From positions 124,001 to 188,000 of the forward strand of contig NZ_BSSA01000006.1 in the NCBI RefSeq assembly GCF_030268885.1: a DNA stretch of 64,000 nt, in the 5' to 3' direction. Origin of the DNA: Kitasatospora phosalacinea (GTDB lineage Bacteria > Actinomycetota > Actinomycetes > Streptomycetales > Streptomycetaceae). Position numbers and translations under genes: made by a program. The notes below the pieces were generated by a model. The model did not search any database. It had not been told where the DNA came from and saw nothing but the letters and a program-made list of their open reading frames with translations. Of the stretch, positions 51,792 through 59,212 are shown piece after piece. The first letter of the stretch is position 1. Each line of letters starts with the position of its first letter.

Positions 51792-52460
51792 TCAGCCCCT
51801 CGCCGCGGTCCCCGCCGCCCCGGCCGCCGCCCCGACCGGCGCCTTCTCCCCGACCGGCACACCGCCGGGCACACCGCCGGGGACGCCGCCCAACACGTCG
51901 CCGCAGACCAGGGACAGCCCGCGCAGGTACTCCTCGCCGCTGGGCGCCAGTTCGGGCTTGATCAGCCACTGGGCGGCCTGCCCCAGCAGCAGCGACTGGT
52001 AGAAGACGCCGCGGGCCAGGTCCTCCGGCGTGTCCTCCTCCTCGGCCTTGCCGTGGAACAGCGCGGCCAGGCCCAGCCGGCCCGCCTTCTGTGCCGCGGC
52101 CAGCCGCTCGGCCAGCCCCGGCAGGCTGTCGAGCTGCCCGAGGATCTCGAACTGGACCGTCCAGAGCCCGCGGTTCGCGGCGAAGCTGTCGCGCACCGCG
52201 TCCCAGGCCCGGACGAAGCGCTCCTGCGGGTCGTCGACCTCCGCGGCGGCGGACAGCGCCCCGCCGATCGTGTCGCCCCACCGGCCCATCGCCTCCACCA
52301 GGGCCTCCACCAGCAGGGCGTCCTTGGAGCCGTAGTGGTAGCCGATCGCGGCCAGGCTGACTCCCGCACCGGAGGCGATGTCCCGGGCGGTGGTCCGCCC
52401 GTAGCCCTTCTCCTGCAGGCAGCGGGTGGCACTGGCCAGGAGGTCTTCGCGGTTTCCCAT
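51792..52460 (-). CDS. TetR-family regulator of the adjacent MFS pump
   Basis: 222 residues: HTH NREDLLASATRCLQEKGYGRTTARDIASGAGVSLAAIGYHYGSKDALLVEALVEAM; the C-terminal ligand domain ends in a Gly/Val/Pro triple repeat (GGVPGGVPGGVP). Divergent from the MFS pump with a 109-base promoter region that contains a CCAAGAC-GAAT-GTCTTGG palindrome 20 bases upstream of its own start, the expected operator. ATG 52460. Confidence 0.9.
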   Translation of the reverse strand: MGNREDLLASATRCLQEKGYGRTTARDIASGAGVSLAAIGYHYGSKDALLVEALVEAMGRWGDTIGGALSAAAEVDDPQERFVRAWDAVRDSFAANRGLWTVQFEILGQLDSLPGLAERLAAAQKAGRLGLAALFHGKAEEEDTPEDLARGVFYQSLLLGQAAQWLIKPELAPSGEEYLRGLSLVCGDVLGGVPGGVPGGVPVGEKAPVGAAAGAAGTAARG

Positions 52461-52479
52461 GCGCCCGATCGTACCGCGT

Positions 52480-52497
52480 CCAAGACGAATGTCTTGG
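52480..52497. promoter_or_regulatory. Operator palindrome between TetR and MFS genes
   Basis: CCAAGACGAATGTCTTGG (52480-52497): 7-base arms with a 4-base centre; further GTCT/AGAC half sites at 52504-52549 (CGTCTGG, TTAGACG, CTAGACA, CAAGACG). Dimer binding by the TetR protein is likely. Confidence 0.75.
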
Positions 52498-52569
52498 TCA
52501 AACGTCTGGAACGATCGACTTAGACGCTTGTACTAGACAGATGTGCAAGACGCTCGTACAGTCATCGTC

Positions 52570-54117
52570 ATGACCACCGACCAAGGCCCCGCGGGCCGCC
52601 GGGCCTGGCTCGGCCTCGCCCTCCTGCTGCTGCCGACCCTCGTCCTCGCCATGGACATGGGCGTGCTGTTCTTCGCCGTCCCCTTCATCGCCACCGACCT
52701 GCACCCCAGCGGCACCCAGCAGCTGTGGATCATGGACATGTACACGTTCCTGCTGGCCGGGATGCTGATCCCGATGGGCGCCCTGGGCGACCGGATCGGC
52801 CGCCGCAAGCTGCTGATCGCGGGCACCGCCGCCTTCGCGGGCGCCTCGCTGGTCGCCGCCTGGTCGAACGGGGCGAACCAGCTCATCGCCGCCCGCGCCC
52901 TGTTGGGCGTCGCGGGGGCGGTCTTCGGGCCCTCCACGCTGGCCCTGATCCGCAACATGTTCCCCGACCCCAAGCAGCGGCAGGGCGCGATCGGCGCCTG
53001 GAGCGGCGTGATGATGGCGGGCGCCACCCTCGGACCGGTGCTCGGCGGCGTGATGCTCAACCACTTCTGGTGGGGCTCGGTCTTCCTGATCGCGATCCCG
53101 GTGATGCTGCTGGTGATGGTCGCCGCACCGTTCCTGCTCCCCGAGTACCGCGCCCCGCAGGAGGGCCGCTTCGACCTGGTCGGCGCCGCGCTCTCGATCG
53201 CCACCGTGCTGCCGGTCGTCTACGGCGTCAAGGACCTCGCGGTGGACGGCTGGAACCTTCAGCCCGCCCTGGTGCTCGCCGCCGGACTCGCGGTCGGCGT
53301 CGCCCTGGTGCACCGGCTGCGGACGGCCGCCAACCCGCTGATCGACATCACCCTGTTCCGGATCCGCACCTACACCGGCGCGATCACCGTCAACACCATC
53401 GCGATGTTCGCGATGATGGGCTTCACCCTCTTCACCTCCCAGTACCTGCAACTGGTCAAGGGCTACAGCCCGCTGTCGGCCTCGCTCTGGGCCCTGCTGC
53501 CGAGCATCGGCGTCGGCGCGGCCGTCGGCGGCTTCGGCGCCCTGGCCGGCAAGGTGCGCCCCGCGGTCCTGCTGGTCGCCGGGTTCCTGGCCAGCGCCGC
53601 CGGGTTCGTCGCGATGGCCTTCGTCGTCCCCGACTCCTCGCTCGCCCTCCCGCTGGTCGCCGCCGGTGTGATCGCCGCCGGCTCGGTCGGCACCGTCAGC
53701 ATCACCGGCGAGATGGTGCTCGCCGCCGCTCCCCCCGAGCGGGCCGGTGCGGCCGGCGCCACCTCCGAGACCGCCCAGGAGCTCGGCAGCTCGCTCGGCA
53801 TCGCCGTCCTCGGCGCGGCCGGCGCGGCCGTCTACCGCTCGCAGATGGACGGTTCCGCCCCCGAGGCGGCCCGCGACACCCTCGGCGGGGCCGTCACCAC
53901 CGCCGCCCACCTGTCCGGTGACGCCGCGGACCAGCTGCTCACCGGCGCCCGCAACGCCTTCGCCGACGGGATGCACGTCGCCGCGGTGGTCGGCGTGGTG
54001 GTCATGCTGGGCGCCGCCCTGGCCGCCCACCTGCTGATGCGCCACCTGCCCGCGTCGAGCGGCCCCGCCCCGGAGCCGGAGCCGGAGCAGCCGGAGGAGC
54101 AGGCCGTCGCCGCCTAG
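52570..54117 (+). CDS. DHA2-type (14-helix) MFS multidrug efflux pump
   Basis: 515 residues with fourteen hydrophobic segments. MFS motif A is MGALGDRIGRRKLLIAGTAAF; motif C-like ARALLGVAGAVFGPSTLALIRNMFPD follows. Helical topology and TetR control fit the QacA/EmrB-like exporters of antibiotics or biocides. ATG 52570 has no Shine-Dalgarno within 15 bases, so it may be a leaderless message. A 19-base-stem terminator follows. Confidence 0.92.
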   Translation: MTTDQGPAGRRAWLGLALLLLPTLVLAMDMGVLFFAVPFIATDLHPSGTQQLWIMDMYTFLLAGMLIPMGALGDRIGRRKLLIAGTAAFAGASLVAAWSNGANQLIAARALLGVAGAVFGPSTLALIRNMFPDPKQRQGAIGAWSGVMMAGATLGPVLGGVMLNHFWWGSVFLIAIPVMLLVMVAAPFLLPEYRAPQEGRFDLVGAALSIATVLPVVYGVKDLAVDGWNLQPALVLAAGLAVGVALVHRLRTAANPLIDITLFRIRTYTGAITVNTIAMFAMMGFTLFTSQYLQLVKGYSPLSASLWALLPSIGVGAAVGGFGALAGKVRPAVLLVAGFLASAAGFVAMAFVVPDSSLALPLVAAGVIAAGSVGTVSITGEMVLAAAPPERAGAAGATSETAQELGSSLGIAVLGAAGAAVYRSQMDGSAPEAARDTLGGAVTTAAHLSGDAADQLLTGARNAFADGMHVAAVVGVVVMLGAALAAHLLMRHLPASSGPAPEPEPEQPEEQAVAA

Positions 54118-54171
54118 CGGCACAGCGGCCCGGCAGCACGGCGACCCGGACGCCCGACGGCCGGGACACCG

Positions 54172-54214
54172 GAGCGGGGCACCCGCGGGGAACCTCCCCG
54201 CGGGTGCCCCGCTC
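54172..54214. terminator. 19-bp stem terminator after the MFS pump
   Basis: Arms 54172-54190 and 54196-54214 (core CGGGGCACCCGCGGGG) around AACCT, 55 bases after the stop. Confidence 0.85.
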
Positions 54215-54254
54215 CCGCTCTGCGCGCCGCCCGCTCCCGCCCTAGGGTCGCCGT

Positions 54255-54608
54255 ATGGCGGAGGAGGACGAGGAGCCGCAGGAGCTGGACTTCCGGTTCA
54301 CGCTGGCGAACGAGCGGACGTTCCTGGCCTGGATCAGGACCGCGCTGGCGCTGCTCGCCGGGGCGGTGGGCCTGGACCAGCTGGCGCCGGACCTGGCGCC
54401 GGTGCCGGTCCGGGTGACGCTCTCGGTGCTGCTGGCCGCGGGCGGGGCCGGGCTCGGGGTGGCCGCGTACCACCGGTGGGTGCAGGTGGAGCGGGCGATG
54501 CGGGCGGGCGGGCCGCTGCCCGCGACCCGGATCATGCTGGTGCTGACGGTGTGCACGGCGGTCGCGGCGGCGGTCTTCTCGGTGCTGATCATCGGCTGGT
54601 CGCGGTGA
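54255..54608 (+). CDS. DUF202/YidH family membrane protein
   Basis: 117 residues: acidic lead [43 protein letters not shown], then three membrane helices. The [22 protein letters not shown] motif is the YidH/DUF202 signature. Function unknown. Its stop overlaps the GTG of a second DUF202 gene by four bases, so the two form a coupled pair. Confidence 0.8.
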   Translation: MAEEDEEPQELDFRFTLANERTFLAWIRTALALLAGAVGLDQLAPDLAPVPVRVTLSVLLAAGGAGLGVAAYHRWVQVERAMRAGGPLPATRIMLVLTVCTAVAAAVFSVLIIGWSR

Positions 54609-54928
54609 CCGCCGCCCCCCGCGACCCGGGCCTGCAGCCGGAGCGGACGCTGCTGGCGTGGAGCCGCACCGCGCTGGTGCTGGCCGCCGACGCGCTGCTG
54701 GTCCTGCGCACCGGCTACGTCCGGGGGCTGCCCGGACTGGCCGCGCTGGGCGGGCTGTTGGCGGTGGCGGCGGTCGGGCTGTACGTGCACGGGGTGCGGC
54801 GGCGCAGTGCGGTGGAACACAGTCCGCACGTCACGGCGGGCCGGTGGTGGATGCGCGGGCTGACCCTCGCGGCGGTGCTGGCGGCGGCCGGGTCGACCTG
54901 GTCGGTGCTGGTGAACCGGGGCGGGTGA
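54605..54928 (+). CDS. Second DUF202 family membrane protein
   Basis: 107 residues from GTG 54605: [30 protein letters not shown] is again the DUF202 motif, with three helices in total. Together with the preceding gene it probably forms a heteromeric membrane complex of unknown role, as adjacent yidH-like pairs are common. Confidence 0.78.
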   Translation: MTAAPRDPGLQPERTLLAWSRTALVLAADALLVLRTGYVRGLPGLAALGGLLAVAAVGLYVHGVRRRSAVEHSPHVTAGRWWMRGLTLAAVLAAAGSTWSVLVNRGG

Positions 54929-55130
54929 GCCTCGGGCGGGCCCGCCGGGCCGGGCCGCCGGACCCGCCAGGTGGTACAGACCACATGACTCGGATCACCT
55001 GTTTTTCGGCGGCTGTTTGCCGACGGGTGTATACGTTCGCCGACAAGGCCAGGCATACTGGCCGAGTCGGGCGTTCCGCCCGAGCCCTTAGTCACAGCGA
55101 GAACTTCCACGAAAGGACCGGTGGTCAGGG

Positions 55131-55403
55131 ATGTTCCGTAACGGTCTTGAGCCCTGGCACATCGCCATCATGGTGGTGGTGCTGGTCCTGCTGTTCGGCT
55201 CGAAGAAGCTGCCCGAGATGGCCCGCGGCCTCGGCAAGTCGATGCGCATCCTGAAGGCGGAGACCAAGGCCCTCCGCGAGGACGACGCCCCCGCGGAGAC
55301 CCAGAACGGCACCGCCGCCTCGCAGGCCGAGCAGCCGCGCCCGGCCGTCGAGCCGACCAACGTCACCAAGGCCGCCGAGCCCACCAAGACCACCACGGCC
55401 TGA
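55131..55403 (+). CDS. tatA: Twin-arginine translocase subunit TatA
   Basis: 90 residues: a short N-terminal segment MFRNGLEPWHIAIMVVVLVLLFGSKKLPEMARGLGKSMRILKAETKALRED gives the single membrane helix, the FGSKKLPE hinge, the amphipathic helix and an acidic/Pro-Thr tail. TatA oligomers form the translocation path for folded proteins. No tatC lies in the window. ATG 55131; a 20-base stem-loop terminator lies 36 bases after the stop. Confidence 0.93.
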   Translation: MFRNGLEPWHIAIMVVVLVLLFGSKKLPEMARGLGKSMRILKAETKALREDDAPAETQNGTAASQAEQPRPAVEPTNVTKAAEPTKTTTA

Positions 55404-55438
55404 CGCCGCGTCGGCCCCGGCCGACGCCGTCCGCCGTA

Positions 55439-55481
55439 CCGGAGCCCCCGGCCCGTCGCTCCGACGGGCCGGGGGCTCCGG
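55439..55481 (+). terminator. Terminator after tatA
   Basis: Arms 55439-55458 and 55462-55481 (20 bases, core GGAGCCCCCGGCCCGTCG) with a 3-base loop. Confidence 0.85.
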
Positions 55482-55565
55482 CGTGTCGGCACGCCCGAGT
55501 GGCTGACCGATTTGTTCTGTTATCTCCTGGTATCCAGCTGACGGCGGATCACCAGGGAGGCACGG

Positions 55566-56918
55566 ATGGCGGCGGACCCGTCGGAGGAGCACGAGCTCGC
55601 GGAGCTGCGCGAGCGGATCGCCGTCCTGGAGGAGCAGAAGGCCCCCCGGCGGGAGCACCACCGGGTGCGGTCCTTCTTCGCGGTGCTGCTGATCGTGCTG
55701 GCCGCGGTGCTGACCCCGCTCGGGGTGGTCGCCGCCTGGAGCAAGTCGCAGGTCACCGACACCGACCGGTTCGTGTCCACGATGGCGCCGCTGGCCTCCG
55801 ACCCGTCGGTGCAGAACGCGCTCACCAACCGGGTCACCGCCGCGGTGATGGAGCAGCTGCCGATCACCGACCTGCTGAACGACGTCGCGCCCGCCGACCG
55901 CCCGCTGCTGGACGCCGCGCTGGGCAAGCTCGGACCGGCGCTGACCAGCGGGCTGACCGGCTTCGTCCACGACCAGGTGCTGCGCTTCGTCCAGTCCGAC
56001 GCGTTCGCCACCGTCTGGACCGGGGTGCTGCGCAACGCGCACGGCGCGTTCGACAAGGTGCTGACCGGGCAGGGCGGCGGGGCGGTGCAGGTCAAGGGCG
56101 ACACCGTCAGCCTGGACCTGGGGCCGGTGGTCGCGGCGGTCAAGGACCGGCTGGTGGCCAACGGGCTGGGGCTGGCCTCGAAGATCCCCGAGGTGCACAC
56201 CGACTACACGCTGGTGCAGTCGAGCGCGGTGCAGAAGGCGCAGACCGGGCTGCGGCTGCTCGACCTGGCCGGGTTCTGGGTGCCGGTGCTGGCGCTGCTG
56301 TGCGCGGTCGGCGGCGTCCTGCTGGCGGTGCACCACCGCCGGGCCGCCGTCGGGGCGGCGCTCGGCATGGCCGCCGCGGCGGGCCTGCTGGGCATCGGGC
56401 TGACCGTGTTCCGGGCGCTCTACCTGGACAAGCTGCCCGCGGGCGTCGACCAGGCCGCCGCGATGGCGGTGTACGACACCCTGGTGCGCTACCTGCGGGC
56501 CGCGGTCCGGATGCTGCTGGCGCTGGGCGTGGTGGTCGCGCTGGCGGCCTGGCTGACCGGACGGGGCCGCCGGGCCGGCTGGGTGCGGCACCTGTGGCAG
56601 GAGGGGCTGGGGGCGGTGCGGCGGGCCGCCGAGGGCATCGGCATGCGGCTGGGACCGGTCGGCCCGTTCGTCCACCGCTGGAAGGCCTGGCTGGGCTGGG
56701 GCGCGGTCGCGGTCGCCGCCGTGGTGCTGCTGACCTGGAGCTACCCGACCGGCGCGGTGGTGCTGTGGATCGCGGTGGTGCTGCTGGCCGGGCTGGCCGT
56801 GCTGGAGTTCCTCGACGCCCCCGCCGCCCCTACCGCCCCCGGCGCCCCGCCGACCGCCCCGCCGACCGCCGGGCCGCCCGCGGACCGCCCCGGCGGTGGG
56901 AAGGCCGCGGCGGCGTGA
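55566..56918 (+). CDS. Large integral membrane protein, unknown function
   Basis: 450 residues. Coiled N-terminus (EEHELAELRERIAVLEEQKAPRREH), one membrane helix (about 38-56), an extracytoplasmic domain of about 190 residues (VTDTDRFVSTMAPLASDPSVQNALTNRVTAAVMEQL is reminiscent of conserved actinobacterial membrane proteins), then four more helices and a Pro-rich tail. SD GGGAGG before ATG 55566. Its stop overlaps the ion-channel start by four bases, so the two are coupled and may be functionally linked. Confidence 0.72.
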   Translation: MAADPSEEHELAELRERIAVLEEQKAPRREHHRVRSFFAVLLIVLAAVLTPLGVVAAWSKSQVTDTDRFVSTMAPLASDPSVQNALTNRVTAAVMEQLPITDLLNDVAPADRPLLDAALGKLGPALTSGLTGFVHDQVLRFVQSDAFATVWTGVLRNAHGAFDKVLTGQGGGAVQVKGDTVSLDLGPVVAAVKDRLVANGLGLASKIPEVHTDYTLVQSSAVQKAQTGLRLLDLAGFWVPVLALLCAVGGVLLAVHHRRAAVGAALGMAAAAGLLGIGLTVFRALYLDKLPAGVDQAAAMAVYDTLVRYLRAAVRMLLALGVVVALAAWLTGRGRRAGWVRHLWQEGLGAVRRAAEGIGMRLGPVGPFVHRWKAWLGWGAVAVAAVVLLTWSYPTGAVVLWIAVVLLAGLAVLEFLDAPAAPTAPGAPPTAPPTAGPPADRPGGGKAAAA

Positions 56919-57436
56919 AGGACCTCGTCCGGACGTACGTCGGCCTGCTGGCCGGACCGGTGGTGCTGCTGGTCGCCTACTTCACGGTGCCGGTGGGCTG
57001 GTTCGGGCCGCACCACCCGCGGATCAGCTGGACGGCGTTCGGCGTGCTGCTGGCCGTGCTCGGCGCCGGGGTGCTGCGCGAGGTGCGGATGCAGGTGCTG
57101 GGGCAGTCCCGGCACCCGGTGCCGCGGATCCTGGTCCTGCTGTGCGGGGCGCTGGTGGTGTTCTCCACCGCCTACCTGGCGATGTCCAAGGAGCCGGGCG
57201 AGCTGGACGGGTTGGTCACCAAGGTCGACGCGCTGTACTTCACGGTGATCACGATGGCGACCGTCGGCTACGGCGACATCCACCCGGCCGGGCAGGCCGC
57301 CAGGATCGTGGTGATGATCCAACTCCTGTACACCGTGGTGTTCCTGACCACCGGGGTGACGGCGCTGACCAGGCAGGTGAAGACCAGGGCGGTGCAGCGG
57401 GCCCGCCACCGCGAGCAGCGGGACGACCGGCGCTAG
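56915..57436 (+). CDS. Two-transmembrane potassium channel protein
   Basis: 173 residues from GTG 56915. Several hydrophobic segments (VGLLAGPVVLLVAYFTVPVGWFG; VLLAVLGAGVLREV; VLLCGALVVFSTAYLAMS) precede the pore helix and selectivity filter VITMATVGYGDIHPAGQAARIVVMIQLLYTVVFLTTG with TVGYGD, the K+ filter. No RCK domain; it ends QVKTRAVQRARHREQRDDRR. Probably a small leak or ligand-free channel. Coupled with the preceding membrane gene. Its last four bases overlap those of the convergent kinase gene. Confidence 0.85.
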   Translation: MKDLVRTYVGLLAGPVVLLVAYFTVPVGWFGPHHPRISWTAFGVLLAVLGAGVLREVRMQVLGQSRHPVPRILVLLCGALVVFSTAYLAMSKEPGELDGLVTKVDALYFTVITMATVGYGDIHPAGQAARIVVMIQLLYTVVFLTTGVTALTRQVKTRAVQRARHREQRDDRR

Positions 57437-58983
57437 TCCTGCTGGGCGGCCTGGGCGTGCACCAGCGCGGTGAGGGCGGTGAGCCGGGCCTGCCAGCCGA
57501 TCAGGAGCGGGGCGTCCACGGCCTTGCGGCGCTGCAGGTCGTGGACCAGCTTCTGGGCGTCCTTGAGGGAGTCCTCGGCGTCCGCGGGCTGCTTGTCGTT
57601 GACGTCCTGGGTGGCCCGGTCGAGCAGGCCGGTCAGGTCGTCCTGCTTGTCCCGGTCGCGCTTGAAGTCGGCCTGCGCCACCTCGGCGCGCAGCTGGGCG
57701 AGTTGGGCGGCCACCGGGCCGCCCCTGGGGGTGGCGGAGGGCTTGGGCGAGGCGCTGGGCCTGGCGCCGGCGGACGCGGACGCGGAGGCGGACGGGGAGG
57801 GCGTCGGGGCGGCGGGGCTGCTGGCGGCGGCGGTCGGGGCGGGGGTGTGCGCGGCCTTCGGGGCGGGGTCGCCGCCGCCGAGCGAGAACGCGGCGATGCC
57901 CGCCACGACGGCGATCACGGCCGCGCCGATGCCCGCGTACACCAGCGGGTTGCGGGTGGACCGCGGCCCGGGCTCCTCGTCCTCGTAGCGGGCCGAGGGC
58001 AGCAGCGGGGCCTGCACCGGCGGCAGCACCGAGGTGCGCTGCGGCTCGGTCCACGGCTGCTGCGGCGGGGGCGGGGGCGCGGCCGGGAAGGCGGCGGCGG
58101 GGACGGGCGGCAGCACCTGGGTGGCCGCGCCGAGCAGTTGGGCGGTGCGGTCGGCGGGGGCGGCCGGGACGGCGGCGAGCAGCTCGGCGGCCGCGGACTG
58201 CGCGTCGGCGGGGCGCTGGTCCGGGTGCTTGGCGAGCAGCCGCAGCACCGCGGCGTCCAGCGCGGGCGGCACGTCGGGGCGGTGGACGGACACCGGGGCG
58301 GGGTACTCGGTGACGTGCTTGAAGGTCACCGCGACGGGGGTGTCGGCGGTGAACGGCGGCACGCCGGCCAGCATCTCGTACAGCACGCAGCCGACCGCGT
58401 ACAGGTCGGCGCGGCCGTCGACCTGCCCGGCGGTGGCCTGCTCCGGGGAGAGGTAGGCGGCGGTGCCGAGCACCGAGGCGGTCTGGGTGAGCTGCTGGCC
58501 CGCGGAGGAGCCGGCCCGGGCGATGCCGAAGTCGACGACCTTCACCCCGCCGTCCTGGGTGATCATGACGTTGCCGGGCTTGATGTCGCGGTGCACCAGG
58601 CCCTGGGCGTGCGCGGCGGCCAGCGCGTCCAGCACGGCGGCGGCGGTGCCGACCGCGCGCTCCACCGGCAGCACGCCCTGCTCGGCGATCACCCGGCCCA
58701 GGGTCGCGCCGTGCACCAGCTCCATCACCAGGTACGGGGAGCCCTGGTCGACGCCGGAGTCGAAGACCGTGACGATCCGCGGGTGCGCCAGCAGCGCGGC
58801 CGACCGGGCCTCGCGGGCGAACCGCTCGGCGAACCGCGGGTCGTCGGCCAGGCCGCCGTTGAGCACCTTGACCGCGACCGGGCGGCCCAGCTGGTGGTCC
58901 AGGGCGCGGTACACGGTGGCCATGCCGCCGACGCCGAGGATCTCGCCGAGTTCGTAACGCCCGTTCAGCGCGCGTCCGATCAT
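57433..58983 (-). CDS. Transmembrane Ser/Thr protein kinase
   Basis: 516 residues. Hanks-type catalytic domain from residue 10 (YELGEILGVGGMATVYRALD, Lys39 of VAVKVL, Asp133 of HRDIKPGN, DFG 151-153, SPEQATAGQVDGRADLYAVGCVLYEML), a Pro-rich linker, one membrane helix near 345-368 (LVYAGIGAAVIAVVAGIAAFSL), a Ser/Ala/Pro spacer, and a small helical extracytoplasmic domain without PASTA repeats (AAQLAQLRAEVAQADFKRDRDKQDDLTGLLDRATQDV). It may sense an envelope condition. ATG 58983 with GAGAGGAGTATCCG upstream. Convergent with the channel gene. Confidence 0.93.
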   Translation of the reverse strand: MIGRALNGRYELGEILGVGGMATVYRALDHQLGRPVAVKVLNGGLADDPRFAERFAREARSAALLAHPRIVTVFDSGVDQGSPYLVMELVHGATLGRVIAEQGVLPVERAVGTAAAVLDALAAAHAQGLVHRDIKPGNVMITQDGGVKVVDFGIARAGSSAGQQLTQTASVLGTAAYLSPEQATAGQVDGRADLYAVGCVLYEMLAGVPPFTADTPVAVTFKHVTEYPAPVSVHRPDVPPALDAAVLRLLAKHPDQRPADAQSAAAELLAAVPAAPADRTAQLLGAATQVLPPVPAAAFPAAPPPPPQQPWTEPQRTSVLPPVQAPLLPSARYEDEEPGPRSTRNPLVYAGIGAAVIAVVAGIAAFSLGGGDPAPKAAHTPAPTAAASSPAAPTPSPSASASASAGARPSASPKPSATPRGGPVAAQLAQLRAEVAQADFKRDRDKQDDLTGLLDRATQDVNDKQPADAEDSLKDAQKLVHDLQRRKAVDAPLLIGWQARLTALTALVHAQAAQQD

Positions 58984-59046
58984 CGGATACTCCTCTCAAC
59001 TCCGGGCGGGCACCCGTGAACCATAGCGGGCCCCGTCCGCCGGGGT

Positions 59047-59208
59047 TCACGGACGCTGGACGAGCAGCAGCGCGGCCAGCGCGGCGAGGGCCGCCGCCAG
59101 CAGGGTGCGGGGCACCGCCCGCGGGCCCCGGGCGGTGCGGCGGGCGGACCGGCGGACGGCGCGGCGGGCGGCGCGTTCGGCGGCGGGCGAGGTGCGGGGG
59201 AAGGTCAT
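59047..59208 (-). CDS. 53-residue Arg-rich single-pass membrane micro-protein
   Basis: Begins ATG 59208, four bases after the stop of the deacetylase-synthase gene, with GGAG eight bases upstream. It reads MTFPRTSPAAERAARR..., a run of about 20 Arg/Ala, then TLLAAALAALAALLLVQRP as a membrane helix. The first eight residues MTFPRTSP are identical to those of the upstream synthase, and 25 of the first 27 bases match, with the same Arg-rich-then-helix layout. It looks like a duplicated synthase N-terminus that may modulate the enzyme. Too short for a family assignment. Confidence 0.55.
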   Translation of the reverse strand: MTFPRTSPAAERAARRAVRRSARRTARGPRAVPRTLLAAALAALAALLLVQRP

Positions 59209-59212
59209 CGCG

